Positions 27,974 through 34,998 of a DNA stretch of 64,000 nt are shown here, one piece after another. The notes below the pieces were generated by a model. That model was not told where the DNA came from. It did not search any database and saw only the letters and a program-made list of their open reading frames with translations. Source of the stretch: Leisingera sp. ANG1 (lineage in GTDB: Bacteria > Pseudomonadota > Alphaproteobacteria > Rhodobacterales > Rhodobacteraceae). Within the stretch, counting starts at the first letter, position 1. Each line of letters opens with the position of its first letter. The position numbers were made by a program, and so were the translations under genes. The DNA lies in contig NZ_AFCF02000009.1 in NCBI RefSeq assembly GCF_000203975.2, positions 462,713-526,712 of the forward strand, in the 5' to 3' direction.

Positions 27974-28345
27974 TCAGTCTTCTTGCGGCACGCCGTCCGC
28001 AATCCGGTAGTAGTCGCCCTTGGAGGCGGTAAAGATGTGCTTTTCGACGCTGAGACCGGTGTTCCCGTCGACAGCGCCCAAAGCGAAACTGGTGGTGTCT
28101 TCCCCCGTCCCCTTCCAGAACAGGAAGGAGCCGCAGCGCGGGCAGATCCCGCGCTTGGCCTGCGGCGTTGCCTCGAACCAGCTCACCGGTCCGGTGATCG
28201 TGAGGTCTGCGTCGCGCACCTGCGCAGAGACCCAGATGCCGCCGGATTGCTTGCGGCACTGGCTGCAATGGCACATTGAGGCATTTTGCGGTTTGGCCGC
28301 AGTTTCAAAACGGATGTCGCCGCAGAGGCAGGATCCCTTGATCAT
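27974..28345 (-). CDS. GFA-family zinc protein (formaldehyde-activating-like)
   Basis: 123 aa. Glutathione-dependent formaldehyde-activating enzyme / CENP-V fold. Zinc-ligand pairs are visible: CLC in GSCLCGDIRF, CHCSQC in SMCHCSQCRKQSG, and CPRC in GICPRCGSFLFW. The family is broad and most members have no proven reaction. Here a role in capturing formaldehyde from the adjacent demethylating flavoproteins is plausible but inferred. The start MIKGSCLCG is taken because it lies 10 nt after the regulator gene and AGGAGG-like purines precede it; the longer ORF overlaps that gene in an unrelated frame. Confidence 0.85.
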   Translation of the reverse strand: MIKGSCLCGDIRFETAAKPQNASMCHCSQCRKQSGGIWVSAQVRDADLTITGPVSWFEATPQAKRGICPRCGSFLFWKGTGEDTTSFALGAVDGNTGLSVEKHIFTASKGDYYRIADGVPQED

Positions 28346-28355
28346 AACCTTCCTC

Positions 28356-28925
28356 CTAATAGACCGGCGGCGCGATAACCCAGACAGCCACCGCGGGCTC
28401 TTCATAAGGGTTTGACCACTGATACGGCTCATGCTTGATCCGGAAACTGTCGCCAGGGCCAACAGTAAAGCTGCGGCCTCCGATCAGCAGATCCAGCTTG
28501 CCCGAGATCATGTAGCCGACCTCCTGTGTCGGCCGGTTCGCCGGGGTCTGCATCCGCGAGTTGGGCTGGAAGGTGGAGTGCACCATCTCGAAATCGTCGG
28601 TCAGGTCGGGGGAGAGCAATTCCTCGATCAGCCCTTCCTCACCGGAGCCCATCGGGCGGCGGGAGCCTGCACGCACGATATAGCCATGTTCATCTGCCGG
28701 GGCGCCGGAGTGGGCAAACAGCATCGACATCGGTACGCCCAGCGCTTCGGCAATCTGCCGCAGGTCGGAGATCGAGGGCTCGGACATGTCCCGTTCAACT
28801 TGGCTCAGCCAGCCGACCGAGCGGTTCAGCATCGCGGCAATATCCGACAGGGTCAGACCGCGCGCCTTGCGCAAGGCCCGGATATCCGCCCCCAGTGTCG
28901 CCGTTGCCACCGTCTGATCGTTCAC
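28356..28925 (-). CDS. XRE-family regulator with cupin domain
   Basis: 189 aa. N-terminal helix-turn-helix (LGADIRALRKARGLTLSDIA, then MLNRSVGWLSQVERD) joined to a C-terminal cupin (TQEVGYMISGKLDLLIGG, then GPGDSFRIKHEPYQWSNP). The cupin probably senses a small molecule. The start is GTG at 28925 with GGGGAGAGAG upstream. As first gene of the seven-gene unit, with inverted repeats 18-44 nt ahead of its start codon, it is most likely an autoregulated repressor that responds to a methylated amine or its breakdown product. The ligand is unknown. Confidence 0.9.
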   Translation of the reverse strand: MNDQTVATATLGADIRALRKARGLTLSDIAAMLNRSVGWLSQVERDMSEPSISDLRQIAEALGVPMSMLFAHSGAPADEHGYIVRAGSRRPMGSGEEGLIEELLSPDLTDDFEMVHSTFQPNSRMQTPANRPTQEVGYMISGKLDLLIGGRSFTVGPGDSFRIKHEPYQWSNPYEEPAVAVWVIAPPVY

Positions 28926-28942
28926 CGGCTCTCTCCCCGCTC

Positions 28943-29007
28943 CGTGAAAAAATCCTCTCGTTTTTCACGATGGACCGAGTTCGTGAAATTTCCAAGCCTT
29001 TTTTCAC
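28943..29007. promoter_or_regulatory. Inverted-repeat operators upstream of the XRE gene
   Basis: CGTGAAAAA (28943-28951) and TTTTTCACG (28961-28969) form perfect 9-bp arms 9 nt apart. A second, weaker pair with the same half-site, GTGAAA (28983-28988) and TTTCAC (29002-29007), lies 13 nt apart. Repetition of the half-site directly upstream of an XRE gene suggests an autoregulatory operator. Confidence 0.7.
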
Positions 29008-29026
29008 AGGGCGGAAGAGTGCCATG

Positions 29027-29055
29027 AAAAAAACCCAGCGCCATCAGGCGCCGGG
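29027..29055 (-). terminator. Rho-independent terminator of msrC
   Basis: CCCGGCGCC (29055-29047) pairs with GGCGCTGGG (29042-29034) across a 4-nt loop with one G-T pair, followed on the minus strand by a run of seven T. It separates msrC from the XRE-led unit. Confidence 0.85.
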
Positions 29056-29125
29056 CGGCTTTTTCTGGTCGATTGTCCCTTGGAAGAAGGCTGCAAGGCC
29101 GGGGGCAAAGCCCCGAATATGCGAA

Positions 29126-29581
29126 TCAGCCGCGGCTGAACACCTGCCGCAGGATTGCCTCCAGCTGGTCAGCGTCTTCCTGAGTGAAGGCATCGGGCTT
29201 GTCGCTGTCAATGTCAAACACCCCGATCAGTTCTCCAGCACCGTTCCAAACCGGCAGCACCAGCTCCGAGCGTGTAGAGGACGCGCAGGCGATGTGGCCG
29301 GGAAAGGCATCGACATCCGGTACCAGTTGCACCACACCAGTGCGCGCCGCTGCGCCGCAAACGCCGCGGGAGAATGGGATCTGCAGGCAGCCATGGCCGC
29401 CCTGATAAGGCCCGATCTTCAGCAGCTCCGGTGCCACGACGCGGTAAAAGCCGGTCCAGTTGAAGCGGCCGTCCGCGTGGTGCACCTCGCAGGCCACGGT
29501 GGCCATCAGCGCCACTTCATCCGTTTCGCCTTCGGTCAGCGCCGCGATGGTCTTGGCCAGGGTTGCGTATTCAACCTGCAT
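29126..29581 (-). CDS. msrC: Free methionine-(R)-sulfoxide reductase (GAF domain)
   Basis: 151 aa, a single GAF domain. The three cysteines of the fRMsr family are present at 65, 75 and 99 (GGHGCLQIPF, RGVCGAAA, GHIACASSTRSELVLPV), with the same spacing as Cys91/101/125 of the yeast enzyme. It reduces free L-methionine-(R)-sulfoxide, with Cys99 expected to be the nucleophile. The start MQVEYATL is chosen over an upstream ATG that adds 28 unrelated residues. It is followed by a strong terminator and stands alone between the thiolase and the XRE-led unit. Confidence 0.9.
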   Translation of the reverse strand: MQVEYATLAKTIAALTEGETDEVALMATVACEVHHADGRFNWTGFYRVVAPELLKIGPYQGGHGCLQIPFSRGVCGAAARTGVVQLVPDVDAFPGHIACASSTRSELVLPVWNGAGELIGVFDIDSDKPDAFTQEDADQLEAILRQVFSRG

Positions 29582-29674
29582 GTGCAGCTCTCCTGAAACG
29601 TATTGAGGGGGCTGTCTGCCCCCTCTTGACCTCACGGTCAATTCACCCCCGCGAGTATTTCGCAAAAGTGAAGA

Positions 29675-30847
29675 TCAGACCCGCTCAATCGCAATTGCGG
29701 TACCTTCGCCACCGCCGATGCAAATCGCTGCCACGCCGCGCTTGAGGCCGCGTTTTTCAAGAGCGTTCAGCAGGGTGACCATGATCCGCGCGCCGGAGGC
29801 GCCGATCGGGTGGCCCAGCGCGCAGGCGCCGCCGTGCACGTTCACCTTATCGCGTGGGAGGCCCATTTCATGCATGAAGGCCATCGGCACCACGGCAAAG
29901 GCCTCATTCACCTCCCACAGATCAACGTCTTCGACGGTCCAGCCGATTGACGTGAGCAGTTTCTGAGCAGCCGGCACCGGAGCGGTGGTGAACCAGCCCG
30001 GCGCTTGGGCGTGGCTGGCGTGACCTAGAATGCGGGCGCGGACTTTCAGGCCTTGCGCTTCGGCAGCTTCAGCGGAGGCCAGTACCAAGGCCGCAGCTCC
30101 ATCAGAAATGGAGGAGGCATTGGCTGCGGTCACTGTACCGTCCTTGCGGAACGCCGGTTTCAGCGTCGGGATCTTTTCCGGGCGTGCGGATTTTGGCTGC
30201 TCATCCGCATCCGTGATGACATCGCCCTTGCGGGTTTTCACGGTCACGGCTGCGATTTCACCGTCAAACGCACCGCTTTCCTGCGCTTCCAGCGCATTGG
30301 ACAGCGATTTCAGCGCATATTCGTCCTGCGCCTCACGCGTAAACTGGTATTTTTCGGCGCAATCTTCGGCAAAGGTGCCCATCAGGCGGCCCTTGTCATA
30401 TGCGTCTTCCAGACCGTCCAGGAACATATGGTCGATCACCTGGCCGTGGCCGATGCGGGCGCCGCCGCGCATCTTGGGCAGCACGTAGGGCGCATTTGTC
30501 ATGCTCTCCATGCCTCCTGCAATCATCGTGTCCGCCTGGCCCAGCGCAATCTGGTCAAATGCGATCATCGCCGCCTTCATACCCGAACCGCACATCTTGT
30601 TGAGCGTGGTGGCTGGCACTTCTTCGCCCAGGCCAGCAGAGAAGCCTGCCTGGCGCGCCGGTGCCTGACCCTGCCCTGCCGGCAGCACGCAGCCCATCAG
30701 CACCTCGTCCACGGTGGCAGTGCCGGCCCCTTCCAAAGCAGCCCGGATTGCCGCGCCGCCCAGCTCTGCAGCCGTCACCCCGTCATACATGCCCTGGAAC
30801 CCGCCCATAGGCGTCCGGGCCGCTCCGGCGATAACAACATCTTTCAT
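29675..30847 (-). CDS. Acetyl-CoA acetyltransferase (thiolase)
   Basis: 390 aa, biosynthetic/degradative thiolase II type, condensing two acetyl-CoA to acetoacetyl-CoA or the reverse. Active-site residues are visible: nucleophile Cys86 in NKMCGSGMKA, His in GGACALGHPIGASG and the C-terminal Cys in AAICIGGGEG. The start at 30847 has GGAGGAAA upstream. It is convergent with no gene and divergent from the STAS gene. Whether it serves polyhydroxybutyrate synthesis (phaA) or degradation (atoB) cannot be told, since no phaB or phaC is nearby. Confidence 0.93.
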   Translation of the reverse strand: MKDVVIAGAARTPMGGFQGMYDGVTAAELGGAAIRAALEGAGTATVDEVLMGCVLPAGQGQAPARQAGFSAGLGEEVPATTLNKMCGSGMKAAMIAFDQIALGQADTMIAGGMESMTNAPYVLPKMRGGARIGHGQVIDHMFLDGLEDAYDKGRLMGTFAEDCAEKYQFTREAQDEYALKSLSNALEAQESGAFDGEIAAVTVKTRKGDVITDADEQPKSARPEKIPTLKPAFRKDGTVTAANASSISDGAAALVLASAEAAEAQGLKVRARILGHASHAQAPGWFTTAPVPAAQKLLTSIGWTVEDVDLWEVNEAFAVVPMAFMHEMGLPRDKVNVHGGACALGHPIGASGARIMVTLLNALEKRGLKRGVAAICIGGGEGTAIAIERV

Positions 30848-30942
30848 GCAATTTTCCTCCAATCGTCAAAATTATACCTACAGAAAAGTAAGCTTTGCGG
30901 TCTAGAGTACAGCCTAATGACGTTACATCCCGGGGGACTAAA

Positions 30943-31287
30943 ATGAGCCTGACCACCACCATGACGGACGGTGCACAGATCGTCAAAGTCAATGCAGAGC
31001 GCATTGATGCCGCCATGGCCATCCAGTTCAAGGAAGACATGCGCACCGAAACCGAAGCCGGGGCCGAGCGCGTCATTCTGGACCTGTCCGAGGTGCAGTT
31101 CATCGACTCCAGCGGACTTGGCGCGATTGTTGCGGCCATGAAGCAGCTGGGCGGTGGCCGCAAGCTGGATCTGGCCGGGCTGACCCCCATGGTGGAGAAA
31201 GTCTTCAGGCTGACGCGCATGGACACGATCTTTGATCTGTATAGTTCGCTGAGCGAAGCAACCGCCCCGGCCAGCGCAAATTCCTGA
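30943..31287 (+). CDS. STAS-domain anti-sigma factor antagonist
   Basis: 114 aa, SpoIIAA/RsbV type. The phosphorylation site is intact in VQFIDSSGLGAIVAAMKQ (Ser56/Ser57). Such proteins, when unphosphorylated, bind an anti-sigma kinase and free its target. The start is taken at MSLTTTMTDG, with GGGGGA-type purines upstream. The next gene, 32 nt downstream, encodes the matching HATPase-type kinase. No sigma factor or PP2C phosphatase gene is in the window. Confidence 0.9.
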   Translation: MSLTTTMTDGAQIVKVNAERIDAAMAIQFKEDMRTETEAGAERVILDLSEVQFIDSSGLGAIVAAMKQLGGGRKLDLAGLTPMVEKVFRLTRMDTIFDLYSSLSEATAPASANS

Positions 31288-31319
31288 AGACGACTGCGCT
31301 GGCGGCGCAAAGCGAGAAA

Positions 31320-31772
31320 TTGATGGTAAAAACCTTTGCTTGCTCGTTCACAGCCACGAATACAGATGCCCGCTCCAGCATCTCATCGGTCGTGGCCCGA
31401 CTGCGGACCTTGGGTATCCCCTCGGCCCGCGCTGACGAGGTGCAAATTGCCTTAACTGAAGCCGTGAACAACGTGGTAGAGCATGCCTATGCAGACGCAA
31501 CACCTGGGGATGTTCGTATCAAAGCGGAACTTACCCACGATCGGCTTTGGATCAGCATCCAGGACGCTGGTTCTCCTTTCCCGAACGGGCAACTGCCTGA
31601 AGGCAAGCCCGCCGATGTCAATGTTCCGGTCAAGAGCCTGCCCGAGGGCGGATTTGGCTGGTTCCTGATCCGGGAATTGGCCAGCCAAGTCCAGTATGAG
31701 CGGTCCGAAGGAAGCAATAATCTGACGCTCTGCTTCGAGATTCAGGTTACCAGTCCCTCTGCCGAGGCTTGA
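31320..31772 (+). CDS. RsbW/SpoIIAB-like serine kinase (anti-sigma factor)
   Basis: About 150 aa GHKL-type ATPase. The N-box EVQIALTEAVNNVVEHAY, the G1 box IQDAGSPFP and the G2-like GGFGWFLIRELASQV are visible. It likely phosphorylates the STAS protein encoded just upstream and binds a sigma factor or another partner. Two adjacent ATGs (31320, 31323) make the start uncertain by one codon. It forms a two-gene unit with the STAS gene. Confidence 0.9.
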   Translation: MMVKTFACSFTATNTDARSSISSVVARLRTLGIPSARADEVQIALTEAVNNVVEHAYADATPGDVRIKAELTHDRLWISIQDAGSPFPNGQLPEGKPADVNVPVKSLPEGGFGWFLIRELASQVQYERSEGSNNLTLCFEIQVTSPSAEA

Positions 31773-32080
31773 ACCTGATCTTGCGTTGACGGCCTCCAAC
31801 ACCACTTAAACGCAACTTTAACGTTTCGCCACAATAGCGCCGCATTTCCGGCCCGCCACGGCCCAACAGGTATGCGAAACGTTACTTGTAGCTGAAACGA
31901 GCTTCCCCTGGTGCCGTGTGTTCTTGCCCCCACCAGAGCACGGCACCGGGGACATCTCTTTCAGCGCTCCCTATCTTCCCTCACCACCGTATCTCCAGTT
32001 CCTACACCCTCGCTGAGGAATTGGCTTGTTTTCCGGCGCGTGTTGCCTAGGCTCTCGGCGTCAATACGGGAAGCAAGGCC
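31773..32080. other. 308-nt intergenic region with two inverted repeats
   Basis: No gene seen. The first repeat is TAACGTTTCGC (31819-31829) with GCGAAACGTTA (31874-31884), perfect 11-bp arms 44 nt apart. The second is CCCCTGGTGCCGTG (31905-31918) with CACGGCACCGGGG (31939-31951), a 13-bp stem with one bulged T and a 20-nt loop, without a T-run. The region must also hold the promoter of the downstream gamma-glutamyltransferase gene. Confidence 0.6.
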
Positions 32081-33655
32081 ATGCGAGATTTTCATTTACC
32101 CGGACGCTCGGCAGTTTTTGCTTCCGCCGGCATGTGCGCCACCTCTCACCCGCTGGCTGCCGGTGTGGCGCTGGACATGCTAAAGCGCGGCGGCAACGCC
32201 ATGGACGCTGCAGTGGCCGGGGCGGTTCTGCTGGGGATCTGCGAGCCGCAAATGACCGGGATCGGTGGCGACTGCTTTGTGCTGTTTTCGCACCCGGAGC
32301 AAGGAATTCAGGCACTTAACGGATCCGGCTTCGCCCCAGCAGGAGCCAATGCAGCCGCTTTAAGAGCACAAGGTCTTGGCGCAGTTCCGCTGGGCAGCGC
32401 GGACGCCGTTACCATCCCTTGCGCCATTGATGCATTCTGCCGCCTGGCGGAGTCCGAAGGCTGCCTTGGGCTTGATGTCCTGCTGCAACCTGCCATCCGG
32501 CACGCAGAAGAAGGCGTGCCCGTAGCGGCACGCACAGCATTTGACTGGCAGAACAGTGCCGGAACCTTAACCGGTGCGGCGCGTGACCACTTTCTGAAAG
32601 ACGGAAAACCGCTAAACTCGGGTGATCTGTTCCGTGCACCCGGCCAAGCCGAGGTGCTTCGCAGGATTGCAAAGCACGGGCGTGACGCGTTTTACTTAGG
32701 TGAAGTAGCTGACGACATGGTGTCAGCACTATCGGCTGTTGGAGGTACGCACTCGCTGCAGGACTTTGCCAGTGCCTGCAGTTTCTTTACCCAACCGGTT
32801 GAAGGCTCCTACAAGGATATGGGGTTAGCCGAGCATCCTCCCAACGGCCAGGGCGCTACGGCGATCCTTCTGCTGAATATTCTTAAGCAATTTGACCTTG
32901 CAGGAATGGACCCTTTAGGTGCGGAACGCGCGCACATCGAGGCTGAGGCCGCCAAGCTGGCATATGACGCGCGCAACCGGTTTTTAGCAGATCCTGACCA
33001 CACCTCCCGGCTGGAGCACATGCTGGCGCCGGAAACTGCCTCACGTCTTGCCGCTCTGATCGACCCCAAGCAGGCCATACCTGCCGCCGCGCCACTGACG
33101 GAAGCGGTTCACAAGGACACAGTTTACATCACGGTGGTGGACAAAGACCGGATGGCGGTTTCGCTGATCTATTCCATCTTCCACGGCTTTGGCTCTGGAA
33201 TCGCGTCAGAAAAATTTGGCATTCTCTTGCAGAACCGCGGCGCGGGTTTCACTCTCGAAAAAGGCCACCCCAACGAGCTGGGGCCCGGCAAGCGACCAAT
33301 GCATACCATCATTCCGGCAATGCTGACGCAAGATGAAGAAGTGACTATGCCTTTTGGCGTGATGGGCGGTGGATATCAGCCTGCAGGTCACGCCCGTCTG
33401 GTGTCGAACCTTCTGGATTTCGGCATGGACCTGCAATCCGCCATTGATGCCCCGCGCTGCTTTGCCGATGCTGGCTTGCTGAAGGTGGAGCGAGGCTACT
33501 CAGATGCGGTCCGCCAGCAGCTGACGGATTTGGGCCACAAAGTCGAGGTTCCAGACACTCCGCTGGGAGGTGCACAGGCAATCCGCATCCATGCTTCCGG
33601 CGTACTGGAAGGCGCCAGCGACCCGCGCAAGGACGGCTGCGCACTGGGATACTGA
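32081..33655 (+). CDS. Gamma-glutamyltransferase-family enzyme (YwrD/HpxW-like)
   Basis: 524 aa Ntn-hydrolase precursor. N-terminal MCATSHPLAAGVALDMLKRGGNAMDAAVA and MTGIGGDCFVLF are typical. The self-cleavage and nucleophile threonine is Thr347 in HKDTVYITVVDKDR, matching E. coli Thr391. The later GFGSGI and MGGGYQPAGHAR match the YwrD/HpxW branch rather than classical GGT, and the substrate Asn after the nucleophile strand is replaced (IYSIFHGFG). There is no obvious signal peptide, so it is probably cytosolic. The substrate may be a gamma-glutamyl or oxamate-like amide; it cannot be fixed here. Confidence 0.88.
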   Translation: MRDFHLPGRSAVFASAGMCATSHPLAAGVALDMLKRGGNAMDAAVAGAVLLGICEPQMTGIGGDCFVLFSHPEQGIQALNGSGFAPAGANAAALRAQGLGAVPLGSADAVTIPCAIDAFCRLAESEGCLGLDVLLQPAIRHAEEGVPVAARTAFDWQNSAGTLTGAARDHFLKDGKPLNSGDLFRAPGQAEVLRRIAKHGRDAFYLGEVADDMVSALSAVGGTHSLQDFASACSFFTQPVEGSYKDMGLAEHPPNGQGATAILLLNILKQFDLAGMDPLGAERAHIEAEAAKLAYDARNRFLADPDHTSRLEHMLAPETASRLAALIDPKQAIPAAAPLTEAVHKDTVYITVVDKDRMAVSLIYSIFHGFGSGIASEKFGILLQNRGAGFTLEKGHPNELGPGKRPMHTIIPAMLTQDEEVTMPFGVMGGGYQPAGHARLVSNLLDFGMDLQSAIDAPRCFADAGLLKVERGYSDAVRQQLTDLGHKVEVPDTPLGGAQAIRIHASGVLEGASDPRKDGCALGY

Positions 33656-33688
33656 AAACCCGGCGTCAGACAGGCCCCTCTGAAAAAT

Positions 33689-34015
33689 TCAGTTCAGTTG
33701 ATAGTGCAGCGCATAGGCGCCGCCATCGAAGTTTCCGAACATTTCAGACACATCAGGGTGACCAACAGGCTCTCCTGAATAGTCCGCAACCAAGTTCTGT
33801 TCGGAAACGTAGGCCACATAATAGCTTTGGTCGTTCTCCGCCAGCAAATGGTAGAAAGGCTGGTCCTTAACGGGACGGCTGTCTTCCGGGATCGCCTCAT
33901 ACCATTCCTCAGTATTCGAAAATTCCGGGTCAACATCAAAGACGACGCCGCGAAAGGGATGCTTCCGGTGGCGGACGACCTGCCCAAGATTGTATTTTGC
34001 GCGTGTTCTCATCAT
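33689..34015 (-). CDS. hspQ: Heat-shock protein HspQ
   Basis: 108 aa, YccV/hemimethylated-DNA-binding domain family. In E. coli HspQ is a heat-induced specificity factor for Lon protease. The core AKYNLGQVVRHRKHPFRGVVFDVDPEF and the PVKDQPFYHLLAEN, YVSEQNLVAD motifs are typical. Two ATGs are adjacent at the start; the longer ORF adds 46 residues without family character. It is convergent with the GGT gene. No convincing sigma-32-type promoter was recognised upstream. Confidence 0.9.
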   Translation of the reverse strand: MMRTRAKYNLGQVVRHRKHPFRGVVFDVDPEFSNTEEWYEAIPEDSRPVKDQPFYHLLAENDQSYYVAYVSEQNLVADYSGEPVGHPDVSEMFGNFDGGAYALHYQLN

Positions 34016-34348
34016 GGTCTTTATGCCCCCGTCTTTTCTAAATAGCGCGCGCTTCGGGGAAATGTCCAACTGTTGAGGCAAATTTTCGGGGAAACAGACT
34101 GTGGACTCCATTTTGACAGTACCCGGAGACGCCGTCGTGAAACGTGCAGGCAACTGACCTGGCGGATCAACCTCACAGCTGGAACTTGTCCCCGCGTAGC
34201 AGACGGCGGAACAGGCAGTTTCACCCCGAAATCACCGATTTTTTTTCACCACCGCAGCTGAAATCGTTTCAGGAAATGTGATTTCCTCGCCTGCTGCAAT
34301 CGGCTAAACTCGCCGCAAAACATACCCAAAACAAAATGGGCAGAGGCA
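34016..34348. other. 333-nt divergent intergenic region
   Basis: Lies between hspQ (minus) and the SLT lipoprotein gene (plus). No gene seen. A weak minus-strand candidate promoter for hspQ is TTGGAC, 18 nt, CTATTT just upstream of the start. On the plus side there is an 8-T tract (34238-34245) and a short GGAAAT/ATTTCC hairpin shortly before the ATG at 34349. Confidence 0.4.
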
Positions 34349-34936
34349 ATGAGCAGACTTATCAGCGCCCTCGTTCTCCTCATGGCGGTTGCGTCTTGCG
34401 GAGGCGGGCACAAAGCGCCGCCGCGCAATCTGGACAATGCTTGCAGCATCATCCAGCAGCGGCCTGAATACCTGAAGGCATTTCGCGCAACCCAGCGCCG
34501 CTGGGGCGTTCCAGTGCATGTGCAGATGGCCACGATTTATCACGAAAGCCGGTTTCGTGGTGATGCCCGCACGCCGCATCAGTACCTTCTGGGCGTGATC
34601 CCGATAGGCCGGCAATCAAGCGCCTATGGCTACAGCCAGGCGTTGGACGGCACTTGGGACGATTACCGCCACGACACTGGCCGCCGCCGTGCCAAGCGCG
34701 ACCGGATCAGCGATGCCACCGACTTCATGGGCTGGTATATGCGCAAGAGCTTGGAGAAGAACGGCATCCCTCTTTATGATGCGCGCAACCAGTATCTGGC
34801 CTATCATGAGGGCCACTACGGCTACTCCCGAGGAAGCTACCGATCCAAAGCTTGGCTGATGCGCGTTGCAGGCCAGGTCGAGGCACGCGCACAAACCTAT
34901 CAAGCACAGCTGGCAACCTGCCGCAAATTCCGGTGA
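34349..34936 (+). CDS. Lipoprotein with SLT-like lysozyme domain
   Basis: 195 aa. A type II signal peptide ends at the lipobox VASC (Cys17), so a membrane-anchored lipoprotein is predicted. The mature part looks like a lytic transglycosylase of the SLT family: catalytic Glu66 in ATIYHESRFRGDA, then AYGYSQALDGTWDDYR and NQYLAYHEGHYGYSRGSY, matching the ES, GxxQ and YhG motifs in order. It would cleave peptidoglycan strands in the periplasm. AGAGG precedes the ATG. It is followed 62 nt later by the cyclase-hydrolase gene. Confidence 0.87.
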   Translation: MSRLISALVLLMAVASCGGGHKAPPRNLDNACSIIQQRPEYLKAFRATQRRWGVPVHVQMATIYHESRFRGDARTPHQYLLGVIPIGRQSSAYGYSQALDGTWDDYRHDTGRRRAKRDRISDATDFMGWYMRKSLEKNGIPLYDARNQYLAYHEGHYGYSRGSYRSKAWLMRVAGQVEARAQTYQAQLATCRKFR

Positions 34937-34962
34937 CCCGGGCCAAAACTGGATATTGAACG

Positions 34963-34989
34963 CCTCTCCCCTAACATTCAGGGGGGAGG
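34963..34989 (+). promoter_or_regulatory. Hairpin enclosing the ribosome-binding site of the cyclase gene
   Basis: CCTCTCCCC (34963-34971) pairs with GGGGGGAGG (34981-34989), 9 bp with one G-U, across the 9-nt loop TAACATTCA. The 3' arm is the Shine-Dalgarno sequence for the ATG at 34999 (9-nt spacing), so the folded mRNA would hide it. There is no T-run, so a terminator is unlikely. Confidence 0.65.
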
Positions 34990-34998
34990 ACACAGAGT

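Noticed and set aside
34200..34260. Rho-independent terminator at the 8-T tract ahead of the SLT lipoprotein gene
   Set aside because: No stable stem precedes the T-run and no gene on that strand ends nearby.
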